Assembly (NCBI GenBank): GCA_963693085.1
Contig: OY856410.1
Location: forward strand, 560,097,906 to 560,161,905
DNA: 64,000 nt
Source of the DNA: Alisma plantago-aquatica
Lineage: Eukaryota > Streptophyta > Magnoliopsida > Alismatales > Alismataceae
Direction: 5' to 3'
Made by a program: the position numbers and the translations under genes
Notes under the pieces: model-generated
The model's input: the letters and a program-made list of their open reading frames with translations, nothing else
Told to the model about the DNA's origin: nothing
Databases searched by the model: none
Shown here: one piece after another, positions 21,169-34,901 of the stretch
Layout: every line of letters begins with the position of its first letter
How positions within the stretch are numbered: the first letter of the stretch is position 1

Positions 21169-22023
21169 ATGGCAACAAACAACAATCACTTTTCTTTGCG
21201 ATCGGTCGTTGAAAAGTACAAGCTAAATGGGACAAACTTCCATGACTGGTATAGGACATTGAGAATTTTTCTCACTCAAGAGTGAAAGCTCTATGTCCTG
21301 GATACTCCAATTCCAGAGGAACCTGCTCCTAATGCACCAAAGGCAGAAAGGGATGCTTACAAGAAGCATTCTGATGATGCCATTAATGCAAAGTGCTTGA
21401 TGTTGTGCGCTATGAACCACGAGTTGTAGAGACAGCATGAGAACATGGGTGTCATTGAGATGATTCAGCATCTCAGGAACATGTATGAAGATCAAGCAAG
21501 GCAAGAGAGATACAATGTCTCAAGGGCACTGTTCAAGTGCGTCATGACAGAAGGAGATTCAGTTGGTCCTCACACACTCAAGATGATTGGGTATGTGGAG
21601 AACCTGACAAGACTGGGATTTCTACTGAGCCAAGAGTTGGCTAGTGATGTGATACTGCAATCGTTGCCAAAATCCTACAGTCAGTTTGTGATGAACTACA
21701 ACATGAACAACTTTGATAGGCCACTTTCAGAGTTGTTGGGCATGTTGAGGACAGCCAAGATACAGATGAAGAAGGACAAGCCTAAGTCTGTGAAGGTGAT
21801 CATGAGCAAGAAAGGCAAGTCCAAGCGTAAGGGCAAGGGAAAAGCTAAGAAAGGTTCTGATGCTAGCCAAGAGCCCAAGTCGTCTTCAGCTCTCAAGGCC
21901 AAGGGAGGCGTGACCAAGAAAGGAAATTGCCACCATTGTCAAAAGCCAGAACATTGGAAAAGGAATTGTCCTCTCTATCTAGAAGAACAGAAGAAGAAGG
22001 AGGCGACAAATGTCTCTACTTAA
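21169..22023 (+). pseudogene. Copia gag of Angela-B
   Basis: It starts MATNNNHFSLRSVVEKYKL and is 285 codons long to the TAA at 22021. The UBN2-like capsid region, a lysine-rich linker, and a complete CX2CX4HX4C zinc knuckle (CHHCQKPEHWKRNC, about residues 254-267) that binds element RNA are visible. Two in-frame stops, TGA at 21283 and TAG at 21427, kill the N-terminal half; the rest is open. It is closely related to the gag copies at 13758-14586 and 51080-52667. Confidence 0.93.
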
Positions 22024-24404
22024 AGGTGTCATGAAAGTAAACTTATAACACTTTTTGAGGTATATGATACCAATATGTAAAGTGTAAAGCACTCAATAAA
22101 TGGGGCAAGTGTTGCCGCCATAGATAGGAGTACTTTGGTTTATTTTCAGCCTAAAAGGCATGTAATACAGTTATGAACTGCTATTTCATATTTGCCAATA
22201 GATAGAAACACTTTATTTTTGCATATTGTATGACAATGATGGCAATCAATAAAGTTGATGTTTCAATCTTTTAAAGATATGATCTTTGTGGCAATGCCTT
22301 GTTTATCTTATGGTATTTGATATGCATAAGATAAAATGATACCTAAAGTTATTGATAACTCAAACAATCAAATTAGCATCAATCATGAGAAATTCATTTC
22401 TAGTTTCCATATGATGGATAAATCTAGACTCTTTTGGTTGGATAACTAGTAAGAGACATGAATCTCTTGGACATGATTAATCAATCTTCACTAATGGTAG
22501 TGGGAGAATGATTATCCTATTAGGAATAATACATGTGATGTATTTACATACCTATTGGAACAAATGCTAATACTTCAAATGGTGTTTAGAGAAATATCAA
22601 TATGAATATCTTGAAGTGTTCAAGATTATCATAGATGAAGTGCAAATTTGGTAAAGTGTTAATTCTTGATGAGATCAATGAATAAAATACTTGGACCAAG
22701 TGTTTGAGATCCTTATGAGTGATTATGATAGTGTATCATAGTGAACTCATGATTAAGGCATCGTGATGTCTAAATCAAGAAGGAATCATACTCTAAAGAG
22801 TTAGAGAATGATTATCAAATAACTGAATTCTTCTTAATAAAAGAATACCCCTCACTAATAAAGGACATTAAGAATCACAAGGAGTTGTGAGTTCTTATAT
22901 CCTTGACGGATACACCTCGTTTATCTATGTGATGAGTTGTTCATGTGATGAGTCAACTATCTAGATGAATATGAGGAACCAAATTTTGAGTTATGGTTTA
23001 TGACCATTACATCCTAAATGACATCCATTTGAACCATAAGGTATGACCTTGATGGTAGCACTCATTGGATGAAATCCATAAGTGCAAATGAGTCTTAAGT
23101 GTTAAGACACATGGATAACATTTTGAGAAGGATGATGCTTGTTGATTGCAACTTGATGACTAAGACATTTGGCATATGGATACTAAAACCGCATTCCTAT
23201 GAGGAATAAAACAAGGATGTGTACGTGACACAACCTATAAGGTTTATGAATCCACTAATGCAAATGAAGTCTATCAGTTACAATGGACTAATCAATGTGA
23301 TTGATTGAGTACAAGCAACTCAGAACTGAATTTTTACTTTGATGATATAGTCAAAGGGTTTGACTGATATGTCAAAGATAGAGAAGGGATATGTGATTTA
23401 GTGGGAGCGTGTTCACATTCCACATGTTGATGTGAAATGGAAATGTTCTAAAATGGAAATCCAAAAGTGGAAATTATCTTTAAGGACGATAGAGATGTTT
23501 CCTATGTGATAGGAATAGAGATATATAGAGATAGTTCTCGAAAACCTCTTAACCTAGAAAGGAGAGAGCATACATTGGAAATCTATACTGAAGGGTTCAG
23601 TATACACAGATTCAGTGGGAGAAAACTTGTCCATGATACATGGAGTTAGTATCCCAAGGCCAAGTGTCCAATTCTTATGAAGAATAGGAACACTAAGAAT
23701 AGATATGGATCTATCATGTATGTAATCATCCCATTATCTTGCATGTATGGACATGGAAAGAATAAAATGCATTCATCATCTTGTATGTTGGACATGACAA
23801 TATGATGTGCTCATCCTGATAACTCGTATGTGGGACATGACGAGTGGATGTCTGTCTACTTCCAGTAAGGGTTGCTGGAAACCATAAGAACTTGATAAGT
23901 ACTTGAGAAGTACTAGTTCTATGGAGATAAGGAAGAGTTCGATGTAAAGAGTTACATTGATGCGAACTTCCGAAAAGGACAGAAAATTAATCGCAAAATA
24001 TATATAGGATATATAAAAGTGAAAGTTTGTTGATAATTGGAAGTGTTCCAATGAAACCATTTAAAAGGAAATGCCGAGTATCTGTGTGTTCGAGAACAAC
24101 ATTGGATGCTATATGGATCTTGAAGTTCATGAGATGAACTTATAGATATTCCGCTCATTGATGACAAGTATGGAATCCTTGATCATGCAATGTGGCTAAA
24201 GGTTAGCAAAGGAATACTAGATCACATATTACGGCAACTCCATCTCATACGCATGACGTACAATGAAGAGATGAGAGACATGCAGTTTATACTGACTTTG
24301 GCAAGGTGTTTCCATAACTCACTATGTTCTCACTAGAGCACAGTAACATGTGGGACATGTTTGAAGATCACTATGAATATGATTCAAGGGTGATTGGCTC
24401 ACAA
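22024..24404 (+). pseudogene. Decayed and deleted Copia pol of Angela-B
   Basis: At 2.4 kb this is much shorter than Angela-1 pol. Protease and integrase are not recognisable. From about 23200 broken pieces of RT (DVYVTQPIRFMNP), then the connection region around 23467-23650 (YVIGIEIYRDSSRK) and RNase H pieces (23930-24300, e.g. GKEEFDVKSY-like) can be matched to Angela-1 in several frames with many stops. The element must have depended on other copies for transposition or lost these parts later. Confidence 0.8.
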
Positions 24405-24406
24405 TG

Positions 24407-24418
24407 CAAGTGGGAGTC
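24407..24418 (+). other. Polypurine tract of Angela-B
   Basis: CAAGTGGGAGTC directly before the 3' LTR start TGTTGG at 24419. Confidence 0.85.
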
Positions 24419-26462
24419 TGTTGGTATGTATGCCCTGAGAGCCAATCATGGGATGATTGGTGGGATACATTAAGATTGATTTGATAAACATCAAAGGCAA
24501 GCTTCCAATTCTTTCTGGTTCAGTCATATGAGATAGTGATAGAACAGATTCAATGTCTAGAGAATGACAGTACTCAATGACGTATGCCTTCAGGTTGAGG
24601 ACCTGAACGATGAGATCATACGGATGCTAAGAGTTTGTACATTCTCATTATGTCCCTAGTCAGATGCCATTGTGGAAGGTAGATAGACAGCAAAGACACA
24701 CAAGACTAGATTGTGGTATTAGTTGATGACAAAATCTCATTAGTCATGATATAGAGATATCAAACCAAACACATAGGTACTTATTAGAGAACAAGTGTAC
24801 CGAACAAACCCACCGTGAGTTTGACACATGGAACCATGACATGGTAGTCACAGTCAGTACTCACAGTGATGGTGGTGAGTGTGATTCTTTGACCTAAAAT
24901 CACTACACTCAACACATGTCATTGAGCACACTTTGACATCATCAAACGCAGTCCTGAAACATGGGTTGTTATAAAGGTGATGTTTGGGTGGCCTTGACAC
25001 ATGGGGCTTTAGAGGGGTGAGTGATAGATATGGGATTTGTCCCTCCTGAGGGAGTTTGATATCCAAGGCCACTTGATGAGTAGGATTGAGATAGGCGTGC
25101 ACACACATGTGAATCAATATGTGATATTGATGTCATACATATCTCTTCCAATCTGCTCTAAGATCAAGAAAGTGAATGAATGTTGACAGGATGACTGTTC
25201 CATGCCTCGAGTTCATTCGGGATATCAGTGACAAAGGAATTATACATTCACTGTAACACCATTCACGGATTGTAGGATTGAAAGTTGTTCTCCAACTTTC
25301 TATTTCACTTGGGTAGCACTGATGTGTGACTAGGCACCACTCTTTGCTTGTGAAGTCATAAATGTTATGGACTTTCACTGCCAACGTGAAAAGGACCTGC
25401 AGGGTCACACACATAGGATTTAACCTGGAAGAGGAGTTTTGTCCACAAACAATGTTTAGATTGATTACTAAAGGAGTTTAGTAGTTCAATTAAACACTCA
25501 ATTAATTGATAGCCCAATATCATAATGTTCAAGGTGTTGGACAAATTGATTGGAATATCAGATTGATTGAAACTACAATTGACTATTTCTGCACAATCTG
25601 CACTCCCAACCGATCGGCTCATTTGATGAACCGATCGGCTCAGCTTGGTGAACCGGTCGGTTCAGGTGGTGAGTCGATCGGCTCAAGATCAGGGTGAAAT
25701 GATTGCTTCAAGTGTTGAAACGATCGATTCAACTGGTGCAACCGAGCAAGTTGGGAAAGTAGGATTGGTGAGAAATTTCTTTTCGTTTCACTTGCCCTAT
25801 TTGATTGGAACAATGATTGGTATTTGATACCAATTAGAAACAAAAGATGGAAAGTCAATCGGGAACTGACCAGGACCACGAACCGACCGGTTCAAAAATG
25901 AACTGACCGGTTGAGGTGTCCCAACCGATCGGTTGAGGTGTCAACCGACCGGCTCAGGTCCCTAACCGACCGTTTCAATTGTGAAACGATCAGCTCAGGT
26001 TGCGAGTCGGTAACCGAGAGAGCCCGAGCAAGTGCTACCTGATAAGGGAGGCACAAAAAGGGAAGAACAACTACAGTTGCGACTGGTGGTAGGAGAGTGT
26101 GTTGGCGACTAGTACACTAACAGGAGGGTGCGACTCCTTCCAATTCCTTGTGGGACAAGGAGATTGGAGTTCCAGGTGGTCCGTGTGGACTACTTCAAAG
26201 GCGGGAGGTTTCTGCCGCTAGGAGGACAACCTTCAATCCCGTCAGTCCCGGTGCGACCAGGAGCTGCACAGACACCGTCCAAGACAGGAGGTGAAGACCA
26301 CATAAGGCGCGAGGTATTGTCACTGAGCAAGCCTCAGGATAAGGTATGATTCCACAAACCATCCTTTCCTATTGTATAGACGTTGACGCGTTTCCTTGTT
26401 CCGGGTTTGGGGGAGAAAATTTTTGTTTCCACTGCCTTCTCTGCCTCCCCTAAAATCCAACA
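24419..26462 (+). repeat. Angela-B 3' LTR (2044 bp)
   Basis: Same sequence as 17514-19730 except for scattered changes and a 172-bp deletion corresponding to 19108-19279 of the 5' copy, with GGT microhomology at the joint. The deletion removes the TATA box. It carries the CGATCG array at 25608-26010. Followed by AGAGA at 26463-26467. Confidence 0.94.
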
Positions 26463-27271
26463 AGAGAGACATGGGAGCTAGGGTTTTGGTTGATTCTAGT
26501 CCCCTTTCCATATACCAATCAGGGTAGGTGATGACTGACAGACCATGAATATTTAATCATATAGCCACAATGAGTGTGACTCACCTAGGGGTGGGGGCCA
26601 AATCCCTCTTAAGTCAGAAGGTATTTAATTGCCTCGCAACTTGTGGAAACTAAAAGCAATTATTGCAACTAAGTCATTACTATTTCTTAATTTTCTATAG
26701 GCTTCTAGGAACATCCTTTTGCTATTTTTTTTAGGTAAATTGATTGATGTCTTTCCCAACCTTTATATAATCTTTGGGATCGATTGGAATATATTCATAG
26801 GATATTTATTTAAACCACTTACCCACATCACACGGAATGTCCTTTTTATCCCAAATTCTAGAATTCTCTTATTTTTTTATTATCTTCAAATATATTGAAA
26901 GTTAGACTAAGATAATACTATTTGATGCCTAAAATTCATGGTTAGATAATTACTCCATTAAATATATAAAAATGCCACATATCTTATTTTCTTTTGGAAA
27001 CTTACTCATTATCTCATATTGTTATTATCTAGCATACAATAAAGCCATTATCCTTCCTTTATGAATGAATACTTTTTATTTCTTAAACTTATGCCACAAG
27101 GACATATTTGTAAAGAAAATAGTCTCATAGGCCTCACTTGGGTTATGGGTTGCACCCATTCTACAAAGTGGATGGCTTTATTATTCTATCAATTATAATT
27201 AGGGATTTTGTTTATCAAATCAATTCTTATATTTATAGAATTCAAATTTATCAAAATTTGAGGATATTACA
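26463..27271 (-). repeat. LARD-like element B, 3' LTR, right part
   Basis: Continues the LTR interrupted at 17513 and matches 31175-32009. On the minus strand it begins TGTAATATCCTC at 27271, preceded by AAGGAGGGG (27273-27285), a polypurine tract, which makes it the 3' LTR of a minus-strand element. Confidence 0.85.
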
Positions 27272-27744
27272 TCCACCCCTCCTTAAATAGAAATTTGTCC
27301 CCAGAATTCAAACCTAGTAAGCTTAAGATGAATGCTAACTCAACTTAGCTTCAAACCTTAGGGTTAGAAATCCTTCATGGAGCATATTTAAAAACTTTTA
27401 TTGGTATGCAAATTCCTCATATTATTACTAAGATTGGTACCCAAATTCAATTCAGGGTATATCTACATCCTCAATAATTACATGATATCATTGCTTGGTT
27501 ATTACGTTTTCACTTGGCAATTACCCTTTCACCTTGGTTTACAAACTATTATTCATTTTTTATAATTTTTTCATAGGGATGAGGTAACACCTCTAACCCA
27601 AAGTTATGTCATTAAAATAGACTTAGTATATTCACTCCCATATGTCAGTTTTAAGCATAATATATTATTATCACCTTTAACCAAAATTTTCCTTCATCTC
27701 TTAGGGTACACATTATTGACTTTATGTTCTTGTATTGGGCTCGA

Positions 27745-28065
27745 GCCACCTTCCCTATATTGGGCTTGGTGTCATGTTGGCCTTCCCTATCTGGGTCTAG
27801 ACCTCTTGGTGACCTTCCTATCTGGTCTTGGTCAAAGTCATATACACAATGGACTTGGGCCACCATCCCTATCTGGGGCTTGGTACCATGTCAACCTTCC
27901 CAATCTGGGGCTTGATCTCTTTGTGACCTTCCCTATCAGGGGCTTGGTCATCTACACTGGGGACTTGGGCCACCTTCCCTATCTGGGTCATGGGCCCATG
28001 TCATCCTTCCCAATCTGGGCTTGACCTCTTTGTGACTTCTCTATCTGGAATTTGGTCATTGTATC
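27745..28065. repeat. Three-copy higher-order tandem repeat
   Basis: The word CCTTCCCTATCTGGGCTTGG occurs nine times with variation. The spacers cycle in order (GTGTCATG-type, CTCTTGGTGA-type, TCATATACAC...GGACTTGG-type), so three ~37-bp subunits form a ~112-bp unit repeated three times, starting at 27745, 27859 and 27969. The plus-strand frame across it is a by-product of the repeat. Confidence 0.8.
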
Positions 28066-29119
28066 CCTCAGAGATGGAAATCTTGGGTTCAAGAATTATA
28101 TTCAACGTATGTGCTTTCATGATTTGTATACTTCAAATCTTTTCATTTTCAAGCTTTAGGTGACATTCAAGGTTACCTCAATTCTTAAATTGATTTGTGA
28201 ACTCACCCTTCTAGGGAAGGTCATAACCTAGGGTGTCTTCTTGACTCCTAGGAGGAGGATAATCTCTCTAGCCACAACTTGACCCCATGGTTTTAGGGTT
28301 TTGCCTCCCCATTACGTCCTTTTTCCCATTCTTGGATTGACCCACCCCAGGTTGGGACACCAACCCTAGAAGTTGAATTGATGGTTTCATATTTTCATTT
28401 TTATGTAACCATTGATTGCCTATGTATGTTCAAAACCCTTTACGTGCATCATGCATGAATTTCTCCATGACATGCATGCACAGGAGACTAGGTCACATAA
28501 ACTCATTTGGTTTTTTCTTACTTTTTTTAAGATAATTAGGTTCTTATAGGTAGGGTTACTTTTTCATCCACACTAATCCCATTTCCCAGTATTAGGATTT
28601 AGGATTCAGGTTAGGGACTACCCCTACACTTTAGGGTTCTATGATCCCTTGACCCACTAAGGGTTTTCCTACATAAACCCTAGTTCCACCTAGTGTTTAC
28701 CCTTTAAAGGAGAACCCTGTAAAAGAATTTTTATTTACTCTATCATTATTTCCACTTTACATGTACATTATTTGGAAGAGGATGCCTTAATCCTACTTTT
28801 TCCATACGTGAGATTAGGAGAGAAATATCTTTTAGGTTCATTAAGAAAGAGTATGAGAAGTGGATGAAATTAGAGATGAGAAGAGTTAGGGGAAACATTA
28901 CTTTAGGAAAACCCTAGGTTCTGCCCATGCATGTATCATATTGGCAAAGGGAGTCCTCATATACCAACTTAATTGTAGGAAGGAAAATATTGCCAGACCC
29001 CAAAATCATGATCCTTTCTAGACATCATTACCATCAGATTATGCCTTAACAACTCTTCTTATATTTCTAAAGTTTACTTGAAATTAATCAACTAATGAGT
29101 ATTATTTGAAAAATCTAGG

Positions 29120-29131
29120 GCTCTGGTACTA
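29120..29131 (-). other. Decayed primer-binding site of element B
   Basis: Minus strand TAGTACCAGAGC differs from TGGTATCAGAGC at two positions and lies two bases from the 5' LTR end (CGTTACT, expected CGTTACA) at 29134. Confidence 0.65.
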
Positions 29132-29133
29132 AA

Positions 29134-32009
29134 AGTAACGACCTCACTTTTCAGCGTCCCTCAATTAATAAAGGACCTTAAAGTTGAGGGCCATTACCTA
29201 AAATTCCCAAGATCCATATTTAACAAATAACAAATAATAGCAAATAAGTTACATTATTTCAAAAATATTATTTATAAGATAATTAAGGATGCTCCTCTAA
29301 AGAGTCAGATGGAGTTCCAACATGGGACTAATATATTTGTGAAAAAGTGTCTAAATAATCCTCCTTTACTTAGCTTTAATGTCTTCAATTGATTTCATCT
29401 TGTTCATCATGTTCTTGATATCTTCATATATTGCAATTACCTAAATCTTTGGCAAACAAAACATGGATCATTATATTCCTATATTGTGTACGTCGTGTGC
29501 AGATAATATACAACATATAATCAATCAACCACTTACAAATAAGACCTAGCATTTTCATTACATATTGTAACTCATACTTGATATTATATCTTGGGAAAAA
29601 TCACTATCCCTTCTAGGGCCCATGTGCATCACCCCTAAATACATGTAATCCTAGGGTTCAGAATATGATATCTTACTTTATGTGATACTCATTGTGGAAT
29701 TATAATAGAACATATATAAACATCCATTAGTTTATTTCCTAAATCCTCGAGAAATCTCGATAAACACCAACAGTCGATAAATGTGTACCTTAATATAGAA
29801 TCATGCATATCATGCAATCATAGTTCAATTACTTTAAGCATATCAATCAATCAATCAAGAAAAGATGAACCCAATCTATCACATTATATCCGCAAGTATG
29901 TATATCTTGAAGTGTCACCATCATATTATTCAAGTTAAACTCTACTCAGACCCTAATATAAGGTTTAGGGTTGTAGGTTTGGATAAGGAATAAAGGTACA
30001 AACTGTAATTCCATCACATATTAGAAATTATGTGAAACCCTAATAATCATATCTTACATATAATTGCATTGTGAACACCTACATATTCTTATGTGCTTTA
30101 ATGTCATGGAAAGTTATGATTTACCATTTCAAAACCCTAATTCTACACATGTATGGTAATCCACTTCAGAAACCCAAATTATTCATCACTACTATCATGA
30201 TTATCGTGGATTATCATTACATTGAACAATGTCAGTTTATATCTTAATGAAATGTATTTAACATGATTAATAATCTATTCATCAAAAATTAAGATTCATA
30301 TGCTCTAATCACCACTTAATTATGTATTGGACCTGCTTTTAGAACTATGATCAAAATTAGGTCTCAATTATTTATCATATTCCTTCCATTTTCCTGATCG
30401 ATTTTCATATATATTGTGTCTTAATTTCATCATCCTACCAGTTACTACAAATATTGCAAGATAAAATTTTAATCGACCAATAAGGAAGCACCATGTCAGT
30501 ATATGGAGATCTTACATTCTTTTCCATGTGGGTCAATCTAGCCAGTAAGCACTTGCCACCTCAGATCCTAAATCACGCACACCAGTGCTCTAGTCCAGGG
30601 AAAGGGGGGATGATGCCCTTGCACTTTTCGCACATCACCAATGGTATCTAGTTAAATGACCGTAGGTTTTCTCTCCCTCATAGAGAGACCTTGAACCCTA
30701 GATATACTTGTCTCTATTGACTACAATCCTGATCCTACAGAGGGTGGCGATTCATTCCAGTCATGAGATAGTGGGGGCGCGTGTACCTCCAGTCGTGGAT
30801 GTCGATCCCCTGGTCAAAAATTGACTGAGATCAATATTCCCCATCGCTCCTCTAGAAGCTCACACCAGAGCTTGCAACCGCATCACAACACGGTAGTGAG
30901 TTTGCCAGAGAAAATAGGTGTGGATGCTAGAGAAAGCATTTAGGGTAGGGAAAATGTCAGTTGTGTTTTTGGGGTCTGGTCTAAAACTAATGTAAGGGTT
31001 TATATAGGACAAGGGGACAAGATCAAGGGTTTTGAGAATGGGTTGAGAAGAACTTAATGTTTGGGATGACTACTTGGCATTTATGTAATGAATTGTTTGC
31101 TTATAGCTATGTTTCCAAATTAGTTTGGAGAGACAAATATCTTTTTGTGATCATTTTGTGATGAAGTGAAGTCTAAAGAGTGACATGGGACTATGGTTTC
31201 GGTTGATTCCATCCCCCTTTCCATATACAACTCAAGGTAGGGGATGATTTACGAACCATAGATCTTTTATCTGATGGTCACAATGAGCATGATGCACCCA
31301 GGGGTGTGGGCCAAATCCCACATAAGTCAAAAGGATTCAATTGCCTCGCAACTTATGGAAACCAAACACAACTACTGCAACTAAGTCCTTACTCCTTCTC
31401 GATTTTCTATAGGCTTCTAGAAATATCCTTTTGCTATGAAATTTTTAGGGAAACTCATTATGTCTTTCCCAACCTTTATCTAATTTTTGGAATTTATTGG
31501 GATATCCTTCATAGGCAAAACTTGTGATTTATATATTTATTTATTTCACTTAACCGTGTCACATGGAAAGTCCTTTTTATCCTAAATTCTAGAATTCTCT
31601 TCCTTTTGTTATTATCTTCAAGTACATCGAAAGTCAAATTGAGATAACACTATTTGATGCCTCAAATCTTGTGTTTCCATTCATGGTTAGATAATTATAT
31701 AGTAACTATTTAAAAATGTCACATATTTTCTTTTGGAAGCTTGCTCATTATCTCATATTTTGATTATCTAAAAAACCATAAAGTTATTATCCTTCCTTTA
31801 TGCATGAATTCCTCATTTCTTAAACTTGTGCCACAAGGACATATTTGCAAAGTAAATAGTCTCATGGGCCTCACTTGGGCCATGGGTTGCTCTCATGCCA
31901 CAAAGTGGATGGCTTTATTATTCTATAAATTATAAATAGGGAATTTGTTTATCAAATCAAGTCTTATATTTATAGAATTCAAATATACCAAAATTTTGAG
32001 GATATTACA
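29134..32009 (-). repeat. LARD-like element B, 5' LTR (2876 bp)
   Basis: Starts TGTAATATCCTC at 32009 on the minus strand and ends near 29134. The first ~1040 bases equal the split 3' LTR. A minus-strand TATA box, CCTATATAAAC, is at 30998-31008, about 1 kb from the LTR start. The short frames inside are not supported. Confidence 0.82.
30998..31008 (-). promoter_or_regulatory. TATA box of element B 5' LTR
   Basis: Minus strand CCTATATAAAC; the 3' LTR has the diverged form TTGTATAAACC near 17330. Confidence 0.55.
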
Positions 32010-32089
32010 ACACTTTTGGTAAATCTGTATATAGGAGGAGGGTACAGATTCTCACCACCTATATAAATGGTTGCGCCAACGACAGACAA

Positions 32090-34167
32090 CCCACACATGA
32101 TACTTGTCGTAGCTACCCACCAGGAAGATGCTGCTCCACAACATGTTGCAACAGTCCCCTTCTGCTTGAGATCCTATAGAAAATCAACAACTAGAAAGGA
32201 AGAAGGACAATAAGAAAACCACTAGTGACTTTTACCATTTCCTAGATGCAAAGTTTCCTGACAACCTCAATGTGCCCAATTTCCACGAGTACTTCAGAAA
32301 GTGGGACCGGTAGCTGACATAAAGGAATACTGCTCAGACATAGTATAGGTCCAGGATGACAACAAATTGCAAATCTGAAGCTTTGCATGGACCACGATAG
32401 GTCCTATATTGGTGTGGTATAATTGAAAATACATTTCAACTATCACAACTTGGGATGTGATGGCTAAAATGATAGTGATTAGTACACTTGGAATCTAGAC
32501 CAAGTACCCACCAAGGAGAACCTGAAGGTGCTATAATAGAAGACAGACTAAAGATTCTAGGAGTTTGTAGGATGATGGAGGGAGTTGGTCACCCAACTAA
32601 AGTTCAAACTGACAGATAAGGAGGCCATATATATATATGGTGATTAGAGCAGTAATACTAACTCTTATGGTCAGATTATCCCTAGAAAGGTATAGTGCCT
32701 TCTTAGAACTCATTCAAGAAGGAGTTGGAACAAAGAATTCGACATAGAGGGGTTCTATCAAAATATAGATATCACTTTCTATCCACAGTCCACTTATGTG
32801 AAAACCAATCAGAAGCCCAAATGGACCAACGAAAAAGCAACATATGAAACAGTGGGGGCAGTTCTCATCCCAGTCAAAGATAGCAACAAACAATAAACTA
32901 CCTTCCAGATCTTGCTACTTTAGGCACCAACAACTCAGGCAACCAATGTCTCAACATCCCAACAGTAGCAGGCTCATATGGTACCTCCCAATTATCAGCC
33001 TCAATACATGCCTCTACAATATCCAAGGCCGCCAAACAACTACTATGGGTACACACCACCATTGTTTCACCCACATATTCAACAAGCAGTGGTAAACACT
33101 ACTCTAACATTGAGTAACCCTATGCTTAAGTGGATGTAGCAACCACAAAGGTCCATCATCAGAAGAACATTCCAAACCAAAAAGGAAGTTCACTTCATTG
33201 GTAGCTTCCCTCAACACAATAGTGCCCAATGCCAAGCACCTACTAAAGTTCCCAACTATAATTGGAACCACCAAGTCCCTTGCCAAAAAATTACAACGCC
33301 GATACCTATTGCAATTTCCATCGGGATAAAGGGAACAAGATGTATTTCTGCCTCACACTTAATCATGCATAGAAACACTTTATAGAATCCATTAAATTCA
33401 ACACAATTGCATCATAGGAAATTCCTTCATCCTCCAACATTGTATTTGTCATCTCATCTCAAGAAGAGTAAAAGTACATGCTTATCCTCCCTTTGGAACA
33501 ACCATTAAGAACTGATCTCAGTATACACAAATTGTTGCTTCTGCCCAAGTGAAGAAACCAGTGATCCCAGTAAGCACTAGGAAGCTGGTCAGCATACCAA
33601 GAGCTTGCCAGGGGAAAAAAACACATAAGATATAGGTTTCTAAGATACAAGTCCTACGCAAATATCAACATACAGTAGTTCCTCATCCCATGGTGGTGGT
33701 ACAAGCGGCCATATCCAAACCAACCACATAAGAGATGGACTAGCCTCCATCCCAAAAGAATTACCATCATCCCTCGACAAAGATAATGTGAAGATAACTA
33801 AATATGTCGAGTCCCTACTTGCATGCCAGAAGTGGAAAAAATCAAGGTGTCCGTTCATATGGTCAACACCAAACAAGTGCCGTCTTCTCCCAAGCTTTAT
33901 GGAGAAACTAATCGGGAAGGCTTGGACATAATATAGAGTCTCGAAGAACCTAAAGGGGAGGTATCACTAGCTGAATTAATGCAAAAATCCCCTACAAACC
34001 ATGAAGTAAATATAAAGATTTTATATGGGGCTTATTTCTCAAATGACATGAGGGAAAAAACACTTGTATCCACCATCGGGATAATCACAACCCATATAAT
34101 CTGGTTTTCAAAAGATGAGATACCCTATGAGACCCCTGACCTTGCTTTTTGGTTGAACATGATTAAT
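32090..34167 (+). pseudogene. Decayed Tat/Ogre-like Gypsy gag-protease region
   Basis: The coding trace is spread over several frames with many stops. Near 32480-32620 the capsid motif of Tat gag is visible (WNLDQVPTKENL, then EFVG-WRELVTQLKFKLTDKEA). Near 33300 a histidine/cysteine spacer (FHRDKGNKMYFC, Tat YHRDKGH-like) and near 33940-34150 the protease-proximal stretch (EEPKGEVSLAELMQKSP, then IIWFSKDEIP). Gag would package RNA; this copy is long dead. It ends abruptly at the long LTR beginning at 34168. Confidence 0.7.
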
Positions 34168-34901
34168 TATCACAATTAAGTGCTTAAAACCTAAATTAAA
34201 CCTTTTCAAGTACCTTGTATCATGTGACAAGATGAAGTTTCAAGTTTGGTCCAGTTTTCCCATTGGTTGTGCAAGTTATGCAATTTTGTGCACATTTTTG
34301 GGTTTTCTACAATTTACCCATATATGAGGTTTTATTTGCAAATTGTCAAATCAATGTGTTCCTCATATGTTTTCTCATCATGCTTGAGATCTTTAGGCCA
34401 TGGGGCACCTAAATGCATCATGATTTGGTGGTGTTACCCTTCAGGGTAAGTTAGGGTTTACCCCTCATGGATGACCTACCTTGAGAGGTCATCAAACAAT
34501 GGTCCTCCAACTTTAGTGACATACTATGGTCATCATCAGGTGGTGACAACCAATGGTGATCCCTATATGTGTTAGGTTTATGGTTTTCTCTCTTAGGGCC
34601 CCTTAGACTGGTGGTTTGCTTGGATGGGGTGATCGAGTGATGGTTTACCACCTTGTGACCTAGGGCATCAACAAACGATGGTCACCATGCCTAAAAACTA
34701 AATGGTTGACTTTTGAATACAGCAAACAATGGCCTATAAGACTCTCGCAACTGATGGAGCTTCTTCTTCATATGGAAATCACGTTTTAGGCATGGTGTCA
34801 TAGAACCATTAGTTACCCAAATCCTAACTCCAAATGACTATAAAGTCAATGGCGATAGGACCTAGTCATTCGTCCCTAGAATGGTATTACCAAAGTGTTT
34901 A
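34168..34901 (+). repeat. Long Gypsy LTR H', left part (U3)
   Basis: Starts TATCACAATTAAGTGC (mutated TGTCAC), inverted-complementary to GTGACA at 42644. 34230-34450 matches, inverted, 47290-47470 of LTR H. 34480-34750 holds CAACNGATGGT-type words. Interrupted at 34901 by LTR K; continues at 38168. Confidence 0.5.

Larger units (their letters stand above)
27272..29133 (-). mobile_element. Internal domain of LARD-like element B, non-coding
   Basis: A 1.86-kb interior between a minus-strand polypurine tract (27273-27285) and a decayed primer site (29120-29131). No gag or pol is recognisable. As in element A, LTRs (2.88 kb) exceed the interior, indicating a non-autonomous LARD-like element. It holds a higher-order tandem repeat at 27745-28065. 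Confidence 0.75.

Noticed and set aside
27716..28024. 102-codon plus-strand frame
   Set aside because: It runs across the higher-order tandem repeat; the frame is a consequence of the repeat.
33104..33286. Minus-strand frame of 60 codons
   Set aside because: It is antisense to the decayed Tat gag region, which reads on the plus strand.
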